From JAGLON01 sp041394985 (GTDB lineage Bacteria; Zixibacteria; MSB-5A5; GN15; JAAZOE01): 64,000 nt of DNA. Where the stretch lies: assembly GCA_041394985.1 (NCBI GenBank), contig JAWLBI010000001.1, forward strand, positions 1,612,001 through 1,676,000, in the 5' to 3' direction. The position numbers and the translations under genes were made by a program. The notes beneath the pieces were generated by a model. It worked only from the letters and a program-made list of their open reading frames with translations, made no database searches and had not been told where the DNA came from. Positions 8,700-18,493 of this stretch are shown here, piece by piece (positions within the stretch are counted from its first letter, which is position 1; each line of letters begins with the position of its first letter).

Positions 8700-9490
8700 C
8701 GAAATTAGTTATCATCGGCCTGTTGGCTCTATTCTGCCTGTCGACTCCGACGCTGGCGGGAGTGTTCGCTTCGCTAAACGATAAGGGCAATGAGGCGTAT
8801 GATGATGGCCGGTTCAATGATGCGCTCGATTTTTATCATGAGGCAGAAATTGAACAACCGGAAACTCCGGAAATTTATTATAATCAGGCCAACACGCTTT
8901 CCAAAACCGGCAAGTATGAAGAGGCGATAGAAAAATACATGAAGGCGCTGAATTCGAGCGATACGGCGCTGCAGGCCGATGCGTATTTTAATCTCGGTGT
9001 ATCGCATATTCAAAAAGAAGATTATCAAAACGCCATTAAATCGTTTGAGGAAAGCCTGAAAATCCGCCCGGATGATCCGGAAGCCAAACATAATCTGGAG
9101 GCGGCTCGAATCCTGCTGAAGGAACAACTCGAGCGGCAGTCGAAAGATAAGAAAGAGGGACAGGACACAAAGGAAGAGGACGTCTATAAAGAGAATCCCG
9201 AGGGCGAGGATGAATTGAACAAACCCGACGAACAAGGCGAGGATCAGCAGCAAAATAAGGATGAGCAGGGCGAAGAACAGAATAAGCAGGAAGACGGTTC
9301 CGAGGGTAATCCGGGCGATGAAGAAGCGCAGAAAGAAGTGAAACTGGCCGAAGAAACTCAGGAACAGAACCCTGATGAGATGAGCAAAGAAGATGCGATT
9401 CGTCTGTTGAATTCGCTGGAAGGTATGGAGTCGGATAAAACGAAGCGGCAGTACACGGGGCCGCGCACCTATCAGGGGAAAGACTGGTAA
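8696..9490 (+). CDS. batC: BatC, TPR protein with acidic C-terminal tail
   Basis: 264 residues: signal sequence (about 1-22), three to four TPR repeats (about 24-140, for example ALDFYHEAEIEQPETPEIYY), then a highly charged low-complexity stretch (about 145-230) rich in Glu, Asp, Gln and Lys. BatC proteins of Bacteroidetes and Leptospira carry this same TPR-plus-charged-tail layout. The tail may bind metal or protein partners (inference). Base composition of the tail is purine-rich, which produces a long meaningless open frame on the opposite strand. Confidence 0.88.
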   Translation: MTKLVIIGLLALFCLSTPTLAGVFASLNDKGNEAYDDGRFNDALDFYHEAEIEQPETPEIYYNQANTLSKTGKYEEAIEKYMKALNSSDTALQADAYFNLGVSHIQKEDYQNAIKSFEESLKIRPDDPEAKHNLEAARILLKEQLERQSKDKKEGQDTKEEDVYKENPEGEDELNKPDEQGEDQQQNKDEQGEEQNKQEDGSEGNPGDEEAQKEVKLAEETQEQNPDEMSKEDAIRLLNSLEGMESDKTKRQYTGPRTYQGKDW

Positions 9491-9502
9491 AGTCGAGGCG
9501 TT

Positions 9503-11311
9503 ATGGGCAAAGCGATAACACAATTGTTAATCATACTCTGTTTGCTTTCGACAGCCGTGTCTTTTGCAGATGACGATATCGAGCTGAAGATTTCGCTGGA
9601 TCGGGATAAGATCGGCCTCGAAGAAGTGGCAACGCTGTCGGTCGAGCTGACTTCTCGCAACCAGCGGGAGCTCCCGAAACCGAATCTGCCGCCTCTTACA
9701 AGATTCGATATCTATTCGCTGGGAACATCCATGCAAATCGTGCAGGATAATTCCGGCATGAAGGTCGTGTACAGTTACAATTATGCTCTTTCGCCCAAGA
9801 AAACCGGGACTTTCCCGATTAATGCCGCCTGGATAGTCGTTAATGGCAAGCGCTATGAATCGAATACCCTGCAAATAGAAATCGTCGGCAGTGCTCGCGA
9901 GGCTTCCGGACCTCTCGGTGACCTCTCGATGGATGATCGCGGCAAACAAAAAGATATGTTTATCGTGACCGAAACCGATAAAAAAGAGGCTTTCGTCGAT
10001 GAGCAGGTCACGCTGACGTTGAAGTTTTTCCGAATGTCGCGGGTCGAATTAATGTCGAATCCGACCCTGTCGCAACTCACCGCGCCCGATTTCTGGGTCA
10101 ATGATATTTCGGATGGAAAACCGTATCGGCAAATACTCAACGGAAATGAATATATCGTTACCGAAAAGCAATGGGCATTATATCCGACCAAACCGGGAAA
10201 ACTGAAAGTTGATGCCTTGAGAATTACCGCTACCGTACCGGACAAGCAAAGTCGGCGGTCGCGCGATCCGTTTTCAATTATAGATAATATGTTCGCCCCC
10301 GGCAAAAATGTAACAGTCAAGTCTCAACCACTCACGGTCTCAGTAAATCCACTGCCGGAAGCAGGGAAACCCAGGGATTTTTCCGGGGCGGTCGGTCAGT
10401 ACAATATCTTCGCCATCGTCGATCGACAGGATGTCGAGGTGAATGAATCGATTACATTAAAGGTAGAAATCACCGGTCGCGGTAATGTGAAATCGATTCC
10501 GGAACCCAAGTTGCCTGAACTCGACGGCATACGCTTCGAGAAATCATCGTCCGATTTTCGGCAATCATTGTCGGGCGGGACAATCGGCGGGACGAAAACA
10601 TTCGAGTATCTTCTATTGCCTCGTGTTCCCGGAAGGCTGACGATCGAACCGCTGACGCTGACGTATTTCGATCCGTCCAAGAATAAATACCAGACGTCGA
10701 AAACAAAACCGATAACGCTCAATGTCAGACAGGGAGAATTGGCCGCGGGTTCGGAAATTCCGTTCAACCAGATTTCCGGGCAGACCATTAATTTGCAGGA
10801 GACGGATATTCGACACATTAAAACGACGGGGACGCATCTCGTCTCGATGGGATCACTAACGATAACTTCTCCCGTGTTTTTATCCTTTGTCGGTATCCCG
10901 ATGCTTGCCCTCATTGGCGGTATTGTCGATGTCCGGCGCAAGAGAAAACTGTCCGGTGATGTGGCGTATGCAAGATTGCGCCGCGCCAAGGGGGTTGCTC
11001 AGAAGCGACTGAAGAATGCCGCCACTCTTATGAACAGCAACGATGATGGCTTTTATGCGGAATTGTCGGGCGTGATTTATCAGTTCGTGGCCGACAAGCT
11101 TAATCAGTCGGCGCAGGGACTGACCTCGGAATCGGTACTCGATTTACTGACTGCCCGTAATGCATCGGATACGCTGAAAGTTGAAATTAAAGAAGTACTG
11201 CAGGATGCAGACTTCGGACGATTTGCCGGGACCGGATCGGCCAATGGCAATAAACAGGATCTGTACAAGCGGGCCGAGGCGATCATATCGGAACTGGAGG
11301 AGACGCTATGA
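9503..11311 (+). CDS. batD: BatD, large periplasmic Ig-like protein
   Basis: 602 residues, normal for BatD. Signal sequence (1-21), several Ig-like beta domains with recurring modules of the type VEVNESITLKVEITGRGNVK (about 312-331), a transmembrane helix (about 455-475, followed by RRKRK) and a cytoplasmic helical domain. It overlaps batE by 4 nt (ATGA). BatD is taken to be the main periplasmic scaffold of the Bat system. Two shorter proteins upstream share its topology. Confidence 0.92.
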   Translation: MGKAITQLLIILCLLSTAVSFADDDIELKISLDRDKIGLEEVATLSVELTSRNQRELPKPNLPPLTRFDIYSLGTSMQIVQDNSGMKVVYSYNYALSPKKTGTFPINAAWIVVNGKRYESNTLQIEIVGSAREASGPLGDLSMDDRGKQKDMFIVTETDKKEAFVDEQVTLTLKFFRMSRVELMSNPTLSQLTAPDFWVNDISDGKPYRQILNGNEYIVTEKQWALYPTKPGKLKVDALRITATVPDKQSRRSRDPFSIIDNMFAPGKNVTVKSQPLTVSVNPLPEAGKPRDFSGAVGQYNIFAIVDRQDVEVNESITLKVEITGRGNVKSIPEPKLPELDGIRFEKSSSDFRQSLSGGTIGGTKTFEYLLLPRVPGRLTIEPLTLTYFDPSKNKYQTSKTKPITLNVRQGELAAGSEIPFNQISGQTINLQETDIRHIKTTGTHLVSMGSLTITSPVFLSFVGIPMLALIGGIVDVRRKRKLSGDVAYARLRRAKGVAQKRLKNAATLMNSNDDGFYAELSGVIYQFVADKLNQSAQGLTSESVLDLLTARNASDTLKVEIKEVLQDADFGRFAGTGSANGNKQDLYKRAEAIISELEETL

Positions 11312-12066
11312 GATCGATTCCGCCGTTTATCCGGTTCCTGTTGTTGAGTATTATCTTATCGGCCGCTGTATCGGCCAACACGCTGGAATATAATTTCGAA
11401 AAAGGAAATGAATATTACGCCAACGGCGAGTTCAAACAGGCAATCGGGGAATATGAGAAAATCCTGCAGGCCGATTATCAATCGGCGGAAGTATACTATA
11501 ATCTCGGCAATGCTTATTTTCGCCAGGGGATGCTGGGGCATGCCATAAAAAATTATATTCGTGCCCGCCGGCTGGCGCCTCGGGACGATGATATCATTGC
11601 AAATCTCGATTTCGCACGCCAGTTCGCAATCGATAAGATCGAGGTAACCGAGGAAACAATTTTCTTTCAGTATGTGAACAAGTTTTTCGACTGGTTCAGC
11701 CTGAGCGAAGTCACCTGGCTGTCGGGAATCCTATTAGTTCTGGTGATCGCAGGGATGTTTATCGGCAGCCTGTACCGCTGGGTTCGCATTCCAACACCAT
11801 TGCTGGTTACGATTGCTGCCTGTTTTATTATCACGGCGATATTTGCCGGAGTCAAACTGGATCGGGATGTGCTGACACGCACCGGCGTCGTCATTTCCGA
11901 GCAAACCGAGGTCCGCAATGGCCCGGGAGAGGATTATAATAATCAGTTTACTGCCCATGCAGGATTGGTATTCAAGATCGAGCGCGAAGAGTCGGAGTAT
12001 TATCTGGTCAATTTTGAGAATCGCCTCAAGGGGTGGATTGCCAGGGCGGCAGTAGACGAAATTTAG
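11308..12066 (+). CDS. batE: BatE, TPR plus SH3-like protein
   Basis: 252 residues. Signal sequence (1-22), TPR repeats (about 27-105, with AEVYYNLGNAYFRQG), two membrane helices (about 132-150 and 158-178) and a C-terminal bacterial SH3-like domain (about 190-252, with EVRNGPGEDY and GWIARAAVDEI). This matches BatE. It is the last gene of the operon. No strong terminator follows; a new promoter candidate lies at 12097. Confidence 0.9.
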   Translation: MRSIPPFIRFLLLSIILSAAVSANTLEYNFEKGNEYYANGEFKQAIGEYEKILQADYQSAEVYYNLGNAYFRQGMLGHAIKNYIRARRLAPRDDDIIANLDFARQFAIDKIEVTEETIFFQYVNKFFDWFSLSEVTWLSGILLVLVIAGMFIGSLYRWVRIPTPLLVTIAACFIITAIFAGVKLDRDVLTRTGVVISEQTEVRNGPGEDYNNQFTAHAGLVFKIEREESEYYLVNFENRLKGWIARAAVDEI

Positions 12067-12096
12067 AATCTCGCTAAGTTTTTGTGCCAATTTTGT

Positions 12097-12125
12097 TTGA
12101 CACCCAATTTGAAATTATCTACCTT
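12097..12125 (+). promoter_or_regulatory. Candidate promoter for flippase-corA
   Basis: A perfect TTGACA (12097-12102), 17-bp spacer and TACCTT (12120-12125), in the gap after batE. The expected untranslated leader is about 48 nt. Same hexamers and spacing as the site at 1693. Confidence 0.45.
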
Positions 12126-12179
12126 TTTTCTTTGCACCATAATTTTTTCCGGCGAGGGCCGGTTATTTTTTAGGCGGAT

Positions 12180-13232
12180 ATGGCGTCAATTCTGAAGAAA
12201 AAACAATTCTGGGGAGCGCTCATTGCTTTAGGAATTCTCATTTTCCTGTTCTATGATCTTAATCTGCCCAGAACGATCAGTGTCGCCAAGGAACTCCGCC
12301 TGATCTATCTGCTGCCTGCCTTATTGAGCGGTTTCGGAATCATCGTATTCAAAACGCTTCGCTGGCAAACAATCGTAAGCCAGGTCAGAAAAGTCTTATT
12401 CTGGCCCACGCTGGCCCTTTATGCGACGTCGCAGATTATCGCCGTCGTTCTTCCGGCCCTGACCGGACAGGCGGGACGTGTGCTGTTGTTCTCCCGAAAG
12501 GGCAATTTCAGCAAAACCTATGCGTTTTCGACGATTTTCCTCGAGGTCGTTCTCGATGGCGCCGGTCTGATTACTCTGATGCTCATGGCATCGACCGTTT
12601 TCGTCTTTCCCGAGGATTATCGGTTCGTCAGCTATATCGTCGGTATCGCAACGATTTGCGTGCTGATTTTATTCTATTGCAGTCTTCGTTTTCAGAAAAA
12701 CGTCGAGGGAATCATATACAGGCGGGTTCGGCCGCGGTCCCGGAAGTTTTATCTGGTACTCAGGAAATTTCTGCGTTCGTTTAATGACGGCATTTCGGTT
12801 ATTCGTTCCACCGACAAGTTATTTATGGTATCGGTGAATACGCTGTTATCCTGGGCCTGTAATATCGGCGCGATTTATTTCCTGTTTTTCGCGTTCAATT
12901 TCGAACTTCCCTTCTGGGCGGCCGTAGTCGTCATCATCGTGAACTATCTCGCCCTGATGGTACCGATAACGCCGGGAAATATCGGATCGTTTCAATTGGC
13001 CGTCGTGGCGAGTCTGAAAATGTTCTCAATACCCAAGACCGAGGCCGTATTGTTTTCCGTGACACTGTATCTTGTCGATATGGTGCCGATGATAATATTA
13101 GCTTCATTCTTCCTGCTCAAAGAGCAGTTTTCGATTTCCGAAATCAGCGAAGACGATGAGTTGATAGAAGAAGTCGAGAAGATGGTAGTAGAAACCGAAA
13201 TCGGCATAAATGATGAGGTCGATTCTCAATGA
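12180..13232 (+). CDS. Flippase-like integral membrane protein (LPG synthase TM / UPF0104 family)
   Basis: 350 residues with eight or so hydrophobic helices. The family pattern is ATSQIIAVVLPALTGQAGRV near 82-101 and VPITPGNIGSFQLAVV near 261-276. These are hallmarks of the lysylphosphatidylglycerol synthetase/AglD membrane family. The catalytic aminoacyl-transfer domain of MprF is absent, so it is more likely a lipid flippase-like protein of unknown substrate. The C-terminus is acidic. It overlaps corA by 4 nt (ATGA). Confidence 0.85.
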   Translation: MASILKKKQFWGALIALGILIFLFYDLNLPRTISVAKELRLIYLLPALLSGFGIIVFKTLRWQTIVSQVRKVLFWPTLALYATSQIIAVVLPALTGQAGRVLLFSRKGNFSKTYAFSTIFLEVVLDGAGLITLMLMASTVFVFPEDYRFVSYIVGIATICVLILFYCSLRFQKNVEGIIYRRVRPRSRKFYLVLRKFLRSFNDGISVIRSTDKLFMVSVNTLLSWACNIGAIYFLFFAFNFELPFWAAVVVIIVNYLALMVPITPGNIGSFQLAVVASLKMFSIPKTEAVLFSVTLYLVDMVPMIILASFFLLKEQFSISEISEDDELIEEVEKMVVETEIGINDEVDSQ

Positions 13233-14197
13233 TTCGCACATTCGTCTGGTCACCCGGGGAAGGGACGCAGTTTTTCGAAGGAATTATCGACTTCGATAAG
13301 TTCCTGGCCCGGAAAGAACTGATTATGTGGGTGGATATGATCGCTCCATCCGACAGCGAATCGTTCGTTTTGACTCATGATTTCAAGTTTCACCCGCTGG
13401 CCATCGAAGACGTTATTTCCGAAGTTCCCCGGCCCAAGCTCGACGATTACGGCGAATATCTCTTTCTCGTTTTTCAGATCGCCGATTATATGGGCAAGGA
13501 AAAGGGGCTGAAAATCAGCGAGGTTGACTTCTTTTTGACAAAAAATTGCCTCGTTACCGTCCATTTCGATGATCATCCGGTATTCGATAATCTATACGGC
13601 CGAGCCAAAAAAGATGACCGCCTGTTTATGCGCGGGGCCGATTTCCTGTTCCACGCGGTGCTCGACGGCGTCGTCGACAATTACACGGCAACGCTTGACC
13701 TGCTCGAATTCGAAGTCGATGCGGTCGAGGACGACGTGTTCGAGGAGCCGGAAGAGGAAACGGTCAAGACGATTTTCTCCATTCGACGAGTGATCCATCA
13801 ATTAAAACGAATCTCTCATCCCCAATCCGAGGTGCTGGCTCAGATTATCCGTGAGCGATATCCGCTCATTTCCGAGCGGTCTCAGTTGTACCTCAGCGAT
13901 ATTTTGGACCATATGCAGCGGATCAATGATATCGCCGATTCGCACCGCGATACGCTGATTTCGGCGCTGGAAGTCTATTTTTCCAGCGTGTCGACCCGGA
14001 CGAATGAAATTATCAAGGTTTTGACGATTTTTACGGCCATCCTGATGCCGCCGACATTTCTGGTCGGGCTGTATGGCATGAATTTCAAATATATGCCGGA
14101 AATCGACTGGCAATACGGGTATGCCTTTTTCTGGGGGCTGGTCGTTATTATCACGGTCCTGCTGCTCTTTTTCTTCAAGAAAAAGAAATGGATTTGA
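13229..14197 (+). CDS. corA: CorA-family magnesium/divalent cation channel
   Basis: 322 residues. A long helical cytoplasmic domain precedes two transmembrane helices at the C-terminus, with the signature GMN at 283-285 in LVGLYGMN. A loop with MPEIDW and a basic end (KKKK) follow. Family: pentameric CorA channels for Mg2+ (or Co2+/Ni2+). It is coupled by overlap to the flippase-like gene; a functional link is not obvious. Confidence 0.95.
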   Translation: MIRTFVWSPGEGTQFFEGIIDFDKFLARKELIMWVDMIAPSDSESFVLTHDFKFHPLAIEDVISEVPRPKLDDYGEYLFLVFQIADYMGKEKGLKISEVDFFLTKNCLVTVHFDDHPVFDNLYGRAKKDDRLFMRGADFLFHAVLDGVVDNYTATLDLLEFEVDAVEDDVFEEPEEETVKTIFSIRRVIHQLKRISHPQSEVLAQIIRERYPLISERSQLYLSDILDHMQRINDIADSHRDTLISALEVYFSSVSTRTNEIIKVLTIFTAILMPPTFLVGLYGMNFKYMPEIDWQYGYAFFWGLVVIITVLLLFFFKKKKWI

Positions 14198-14306
14198 AAC
14201 TTATTCCCACCGCCGCTGTTTTCCATTTTTATAAACCATACATTGCCAGAATTTATTATACTGGTGAGACATCCATGACTCTTTTATTTCACGATAGGAA
14301 CTCGGT

Positions 14307-15929
14307 TTGCGGGAACGGTTGATTCCATTTTCATCCGATATCGGATTCTCTCGGTTATACCGGGAATTTATCGAAACGCCGGAAAACATAGCCGGCGGCT
14401 TCGGCCTGAATAGCCTCGATGAGGCGATCAATGCCGTGTCGTCGCATTCCTATCACCGGGATACGCTGGTCGATATCCTCACCCGGCAGAATACGGGCTG
14501 GGGCGCAGGTCGGGAGACGCTCGATAATATCGCCAGGCTCAAGGATGATAAATCGGTCGTCGTCATAACCGGGCAGCAGGCCTGCCTGTTCGGCGGGCCG
14601 TATCTGGTGATTCTCAAGGCGCTGGGAGTGATTAAGAAGGCGGCCGAGATCGAGCGAAAATATCATATCTCGGCCATCCCTGTTTTCTGGATAGCCGCCG
14701 ACGATCATGATTTTGCGGAAATTTCGTTTGCCGAAGTATTCGATATCGGCGGAAAACTGCAACGAGTGTCGGTCGATGTGCCGGATCAGGCGGTTTCCCC
14801 TCCGGTCGGTGAATTGTCATTCGATGAATCAATCGAGCAGGCGAGACAGGAATTCCTCGGTAATTTCCCTGAGAATGACTTTCGTGAATCCGTTACAGAA
14901 TTAATCAATCGGACCTATGCAAGAGGTGAGGATATTACCGGGGCATTTGCCGGCTTGATGAATGCGCTTCTCGGCAAGTTTGGACTGGTACTATTTTCTC
15001 CCTATGATGCCGATTTCAAGGCCCGGGCATCCGGTGTGATGCAGGATATTGTAAAAAAGCACGATGCGGTTAAAGATGCCGTCGCACGGGCCAATCGGCA
15101 ATTGGATTCGGCCGGATATCATCAACAAGTCGTTAAGGCCGATACGGCGGTTCATCTATTCGCCCATACACCGAACCGAATGGCGGTCCATGTTGAAAAC
15201 AGCGAATATTCAGCGGGTGATACGGCCTATGAACACAATGAATTAATCAGTGCAATAGAGGAACACCCTCTGGATTTTTCACCCGATGTGCTGACCCGCC
15301 CGATTATTCAATCTGCCTTTTTCCCGGCCGTGACATTCATCGGCGGCCCGGCCGAGGTCGCATATTTCCTGCAATTGTCGAAGTTGTTCAATGTCTTCAA
15401 TGTGCCGCAGCCGGAATTGCAGGGGAGACCATCGGTGACGCTGATCGAATCGCGATTCGAAATGCTCATGTCGGATGAGCACATTGCCTATGTAGATTTG
15501 ATTACCAAGGGAGAGCAACTACTCGCCGGGCTGGTGACCGATACCTTCCCGGATGACGTCCAGCGTGGTTTCAATACCATTCGGGAACTTGTAAGATCCG
15601 AAGCGGGAAAACTGGACAAGCTGGGAGAACAAATAGACAAATCGCTCGTAGATGCAATAATAAAATCGCGCAAGAATATCGATAAGGAATTCGCCGAATT
15701 ACATAAGCGATTTATCAATGCACACAAAAAGCAGAACCGCGTCGTTCGGGAGAGACTTGAGCGGCTCTACGAGAATCTCTATCCCCGCAGGCAGCCGGCG
15801 GAGCGAGTTGTAAATATTCTGTACTTTTTATCCCGGTATGGCGTACATGTGATAGATTTTTTATTGGAACGGCTTACTATAGATGCAAAGGGACATCAAT
15901 TACTGATGATGTCGGAATACGATGGATGA
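14307..15929 (+). CDS. bshC: BshC, putative cysteine ligase of bacillithiol synthesis
   Basis: 540 residues, the usual BshC length. Characteristic segments are VVITGQQACLFGGPYLVILK (about 90-109), FWIAADDHDFAEI (about 131-143) and FIGGPAEVAYFLQL (about 346-359). BshC is thought to add cysteine to GlcN-malate, the last step to bacillithiol. Start chosen at TTG with AGGA a few bases upstream; no in-frame ATG lies close by. It overlaps bshA by 8 nt. The order bshC-bshA-bshB provides the complete known pathway. Confidence 0.93.
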   Translation: MRERLIPFSSDIGFSRLYREFIETPENIAGGFGLNSLDEAINAVSSHSYHRDTLVDILTRQNTGWGAGRETLDNIARLKDDKSVVVITGQQACLFGGPYLVILKALGVIKKAAEIERKYHISAIPVFWIAADDHDFAEISFAEVFDIGGKLQRVSVDVPDQAVSPPVGELSFDESIEQARQEFLGNFPENDFRESVTELINRTYARGEDITGAFAGLMNALLGKFGLVLFSPYDADFKARASGVMQDIVKKHDAVKDAVARANRQLDSAGYHQQVVKADTAVHLFAHTPNRMAVHVENSEYSAGDTAYEHNELISAIEEHPLDFSPDVLTRPIIQSAFFPAVTFIGGPAEVAYFLQLSKLFNVFNVPQPELQGRPSVTLIESRFEMLMSDEHIAYVDLITKGEQLLAGLVTDTFPDDVQRGFNTIRELVRSEAGKLDKLGEQIDKSLVDAIIKSRKNIDKEFAELHKRFINAHKKQNRVVRERLERLYENLYPRRQPAERVVNILYFLSRYGVHVIDFLLERLTIDAKGHQLLMMSEYDG

Positions 15930-17064
15930 TAAACTGAAAATCGGAATCACCTGTTACCCGGTCGCCGGAGGCTCCGGCATCGTGGCGACGGAGTTGGGGA
16001 TTAAACTGGCCGAGCGCGGCCATCAGGTACACTTCATATCATATTCGCTGCCGTTTCGGCTGGATGTGTATCAGCCGAACCTGTTCTTTCATGAAGTCGA
16101 TATGATATCATATCAGTTGTTCAAATATCCCCCGTATACACTGACACTGGCGGCCAAGATGGCTGAAATCGCCAAGGCATATAACCTCGATATGTGGCAT
16201 GTGCATTATGCCATTCCGCATGCGGCAGCCGCATTTTTGGCCCGACAACTAATTGATAACGGCTGCTTCCCTCGCATCATCACAACTCTGCACGGTACCG
16301 ATATCACTCTTGTCGGCGCAGATAAATCATATTATGATATCACCCGATTTTCGATCAAGGCCTCCGATGGCATCACGGCCGTTTCCGATTATCTGGCGCA
16401 GGAAACGATTGACGAGTTCGAAATCGATAAACACATCGAGGTGATCCCCAACTTCGTGGATACGCGGCGATTCAAACCGGGGACAACATCGTGTAAGCGA
16501 AGCTGTTTTGTCGAGCCGCACGAGAAGCTCATCTGCCACACCTCTAATTTCCGACCAGTCAAACGCGTCATGGACGTTATTGAGATTTTCAAGAAAATCC
16601 AGGCGGCCGTCCCGGCCAAGCTGTTGCTCATCGGTGAAGGCCCGGATACGATGCTCGCTCGCCGCACGGTGAAAAAGCTGGGACTTGCCGACAAAGTGAA
16701 TTTCCTCGGAAATCAGGTGAAGGTCGAGGAAGTCCTCCCGACGGCGGATTTATTTCTCCTGCCATCCGAGGAGGAATCGTTCGGACTGGCGGCGCTCGAG
16801 GCGCTCGCATGCGGCGTCCCGGTCATTGGTTCTGCGGGAACGGGTCTCGTCGAGGTTGTCGATCACGGTCAGGACGGGTTTTTATTTCCGGTCGCCGATA
16901 CCTGGTCGATGGCCAATGCGGCAATATCTCTCTTGACAGGGAAATATGATCTGTCTTTATTTAAGACCAGGGCGGCAGAGAAATCTCATGCAAAATTCAA
17001 CGCCGATGTCGTCGTCGACAAATATGAGGCGTATTATCGCCGGGTCATGGGGGATTGCAAATGA
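15922..17064 (+). CDS. bshA: BshA, N-acetyl-alpha-D-glucosaminyl L-malate synthase
   Basis: 380-residue GT4 glycosyltransferase. The N-terminus KIGITCYPVAGGSGIVATEL is diagnostic for BshA. The sugar-nucleotide binding region contains LPSEEESFGLAALEALACG (about 275-293), with the E-x7-E pattern. It joins UDP-GlcNAc to L-malate, the first step of bacillithiol synthesis. It overlaps bshB by 4 nt (ATGA). Confidence 0.95.
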   Translation: MDDKLKIGITCYPVAGGSGIVATELGIKLAERGHQVHFISYSLPFRLDVYQPNLFFHEVDMISYQLFKYPPYTLTLAAKMAEIAKAYNLDMWHVHYAIPHAAAAFLARQLIDNGCFPRIITTLHGTDITLVGADKSYYDITRFSIKASDGITAVSDYLAQETIDEFEIDKHIEVIPNFVDTRRFKPGTTSCKRSCFVEPHEKLICHTSNFRPVKRVMDVIEIFKKIQAAVPAKLLLIGEGPDTMLARRTVKKLGLADKVNFLGNQVKVEEVLPTADLFLLPSEEESFGLAALEALACGVPVIGSAGTGLVEVVDHGQDGFLFPVADTWSMANAAISLLTGKYDLSLFKTRAAEKSHAKFNADVVVDKYEAYYRRVMGDCK

Positions 17065-17774
17065 AACTCGACGTATTAGCCATAGCGGCGCATCCTGACG
17101 ATGTGGAAATCACATGCGGCGGGACGATGATCAAATTGGCCGATCTGGGCAAAAAAACCGGTGTGCTCGACCTGACCGAGGGGGAGATGGGGACGCTGGG
17201 GACTTCGGTCGAACGGCTGGAGGATGCAGCGGAATCGGCAAAAATTATGAAGCTGGCCATGCGCGAAAATCTCCATTTGCCGGATGCGGCTCTCGAACCG
17301 ACCCGCGAGAACAAACTCAAGATCGCCCAGATGATTCGCGATTATCAGCCTGACCTGGTGATTTTGCCGTACAGCGACTGCCAGCGGCACCCGGATCATC
17401 GCGTGACGTCTCGACTGGGATATGATGCCTGCTATCTGGCCGGACTGAAAAAGGCCGCGCTGGAGGGAAAACCGTTCAGACCGCACAAAATAATATATGC
17501 TACATCGTTTCTCGAGACGCAGCATACCTTCTTTGTCGATATCAGCGATCAATTCGAGCGGAAACATAAGGCGGTAGAGGCGTTCCGGTCGCAGTTCAAC
17601 GGATCGGCGCAGTCGCGCCAGATTTTCAAGCCGGACAATGATATTTTTGAATTAATGAATACCTATTGCCGCAAGTACGGTATCGAGGTCGGTTGTATTT
17701 ATGCCGAGGCGTTCTACACGCCCGAATCGATACTGATAGACGACCCGACCCAGATGAAAGTCCGCTCGATATAG
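17061..17774 (+). CDS. bshB1: BshB, N-acetylglucosaminyl-malate deacetylase
   Basis: 237 residues from the ATG at 17061, which overlaps the bshA stop (ATGA); a TTG two codons earlier is less likely. PIG-L/LmbE-family zinc deacetylase. The AHPDD motif is at 10-14, and a second metal-binding part DCQRHPDHR lies near 110-118. It removes acetate from GlcNAc-malate. Last gene of the bsh cluster. Confidence 0.94.
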   Translation: MKLDVLAIAAHPDDVEITCGGTMIKLADLGKKTGVLDLTEGEMGTLGTSVERLEDAAESAKIMKLAMRENLHLPDAALEPTRENKLKIAQMIRDYQPDLVILPYSDCQRHPDHRVTSRLGYDACYLAGLKKAALEGKPFRPHKIIYATSFLETQHTFFVDISDQFERKHKAVEAFRSQFNGSAQSRQIFKPDNDIFELMNTYCRKYGIEVGCIYAEAFYTPESILIDDPTQMKVRSI

Positions 17775-17850
17775 AATTATTGGCCATTATTATTCTGTTA
17801 AACTTCAAGAATCATTATGACGTCATAGATGTAGTGGGAGGGATTACTTC

Positions 17851-18432
17851 ATGACCGTTTATATTAGTCGTATCGCTGGCTTATCTCATTTGATCATACT
17901 TTTTTTCCTATACTTTTTATTACCTGCTGCCGCATTCGGAACAGATGATCCTGATGCGGAGAAAGCCAAAGATAGTTTTCGCGGGAAATGGTTGTCCGGT
18001 GGGATTTTTGATCTCAATGATGATGGTATTAATGACATCAACATATATGTCAGACACATTGCCAGTTGTGATATGCCTGTATCCTCGCGTTCAGAAATTC
18101 TCCATATTGAAGGCTGTGGAGCAAGTAAGGTCAATTGTTCCTTGATGGAAGAGGGCTATTCCATAGATATGGACACAGGATGGCCTCGCTGGGGAGAGAG
18201 TGTTGCCATAAATAATTGGTCACTTGAAAGGGGAGGAGATGAATTCTGGCAAAGTAAATGGACGGAGGATGAGCAAAAGTATTTTGGTGTTCAAATAGTC
18301 AATGATGGATACTATTATTATGGATGGGTCGAATTTTCGGTGAGAAAAACGGATGGAAAATTCATGATTCATGATTATGCCTGCAATCCGGACAGAGGGG
18401 AGCCGATTCTCACAGGGTATCATCCGGAATAA
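17851..18432 (+). CDS. Secreted protein with a calcium-loop-like motif, unknown function
   Basis: 193 residues with a signal sequence (about 1-29, ending AAAFG). The motif FDLNDDGINDINIYV (about 53-67) looks like a calcium-binding acidic loop. Four cysteines are seen in the mature part. The end YYYGWVEFSVRKTDG...GEPILTG is the kind of beta-sandwich segment common in secreted proteins that carry sorting tags in FCB bacteria. No sorting domain is seen. A ribosome-binding site (GGGAGGG) precedes the ATG. A 10-bp palindrome ATGACGTCAT at 17817-17826 lies just upstream. Function unknown. Confidence 0.7.
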   Translation: MTVYISRIAGLSHLIILFFLYFLLPAAAFGTDDPDAEKAKDSFRGKWLSGGIFDLNDDGINDINIYVRHIASCDMPVSSRSEILHIEGCGASKVNCSLMEEGYSIDMDTGWPRWGESVAINNWSLERGGDEFWQSKWTEDEQKYFGVQIVNDGYYYYGWVEFSVRKTDGKFMIHDYACNPDRGEPILTGYHPE

Positions 18433-18493
18433 CTCGCAATTTCAGATTTCCTGACCGCTTGCGTTTTGGTAATAATTTTATTATAAACACTTC

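Noticed and set aside
8774..9523. 249-codon frame on the minus strand
   Set aside because: Antisense to batC. It arises from the purine-rich Glu/Lys codons and yields an implausible Phe/Leu/Ile-rich product.
17817..17826. ATGACGTCAT palindrome as an operator
   Set aside because: A single 10-bp palindrome without a nearby promoter is not enough; noted only in the gene entry.
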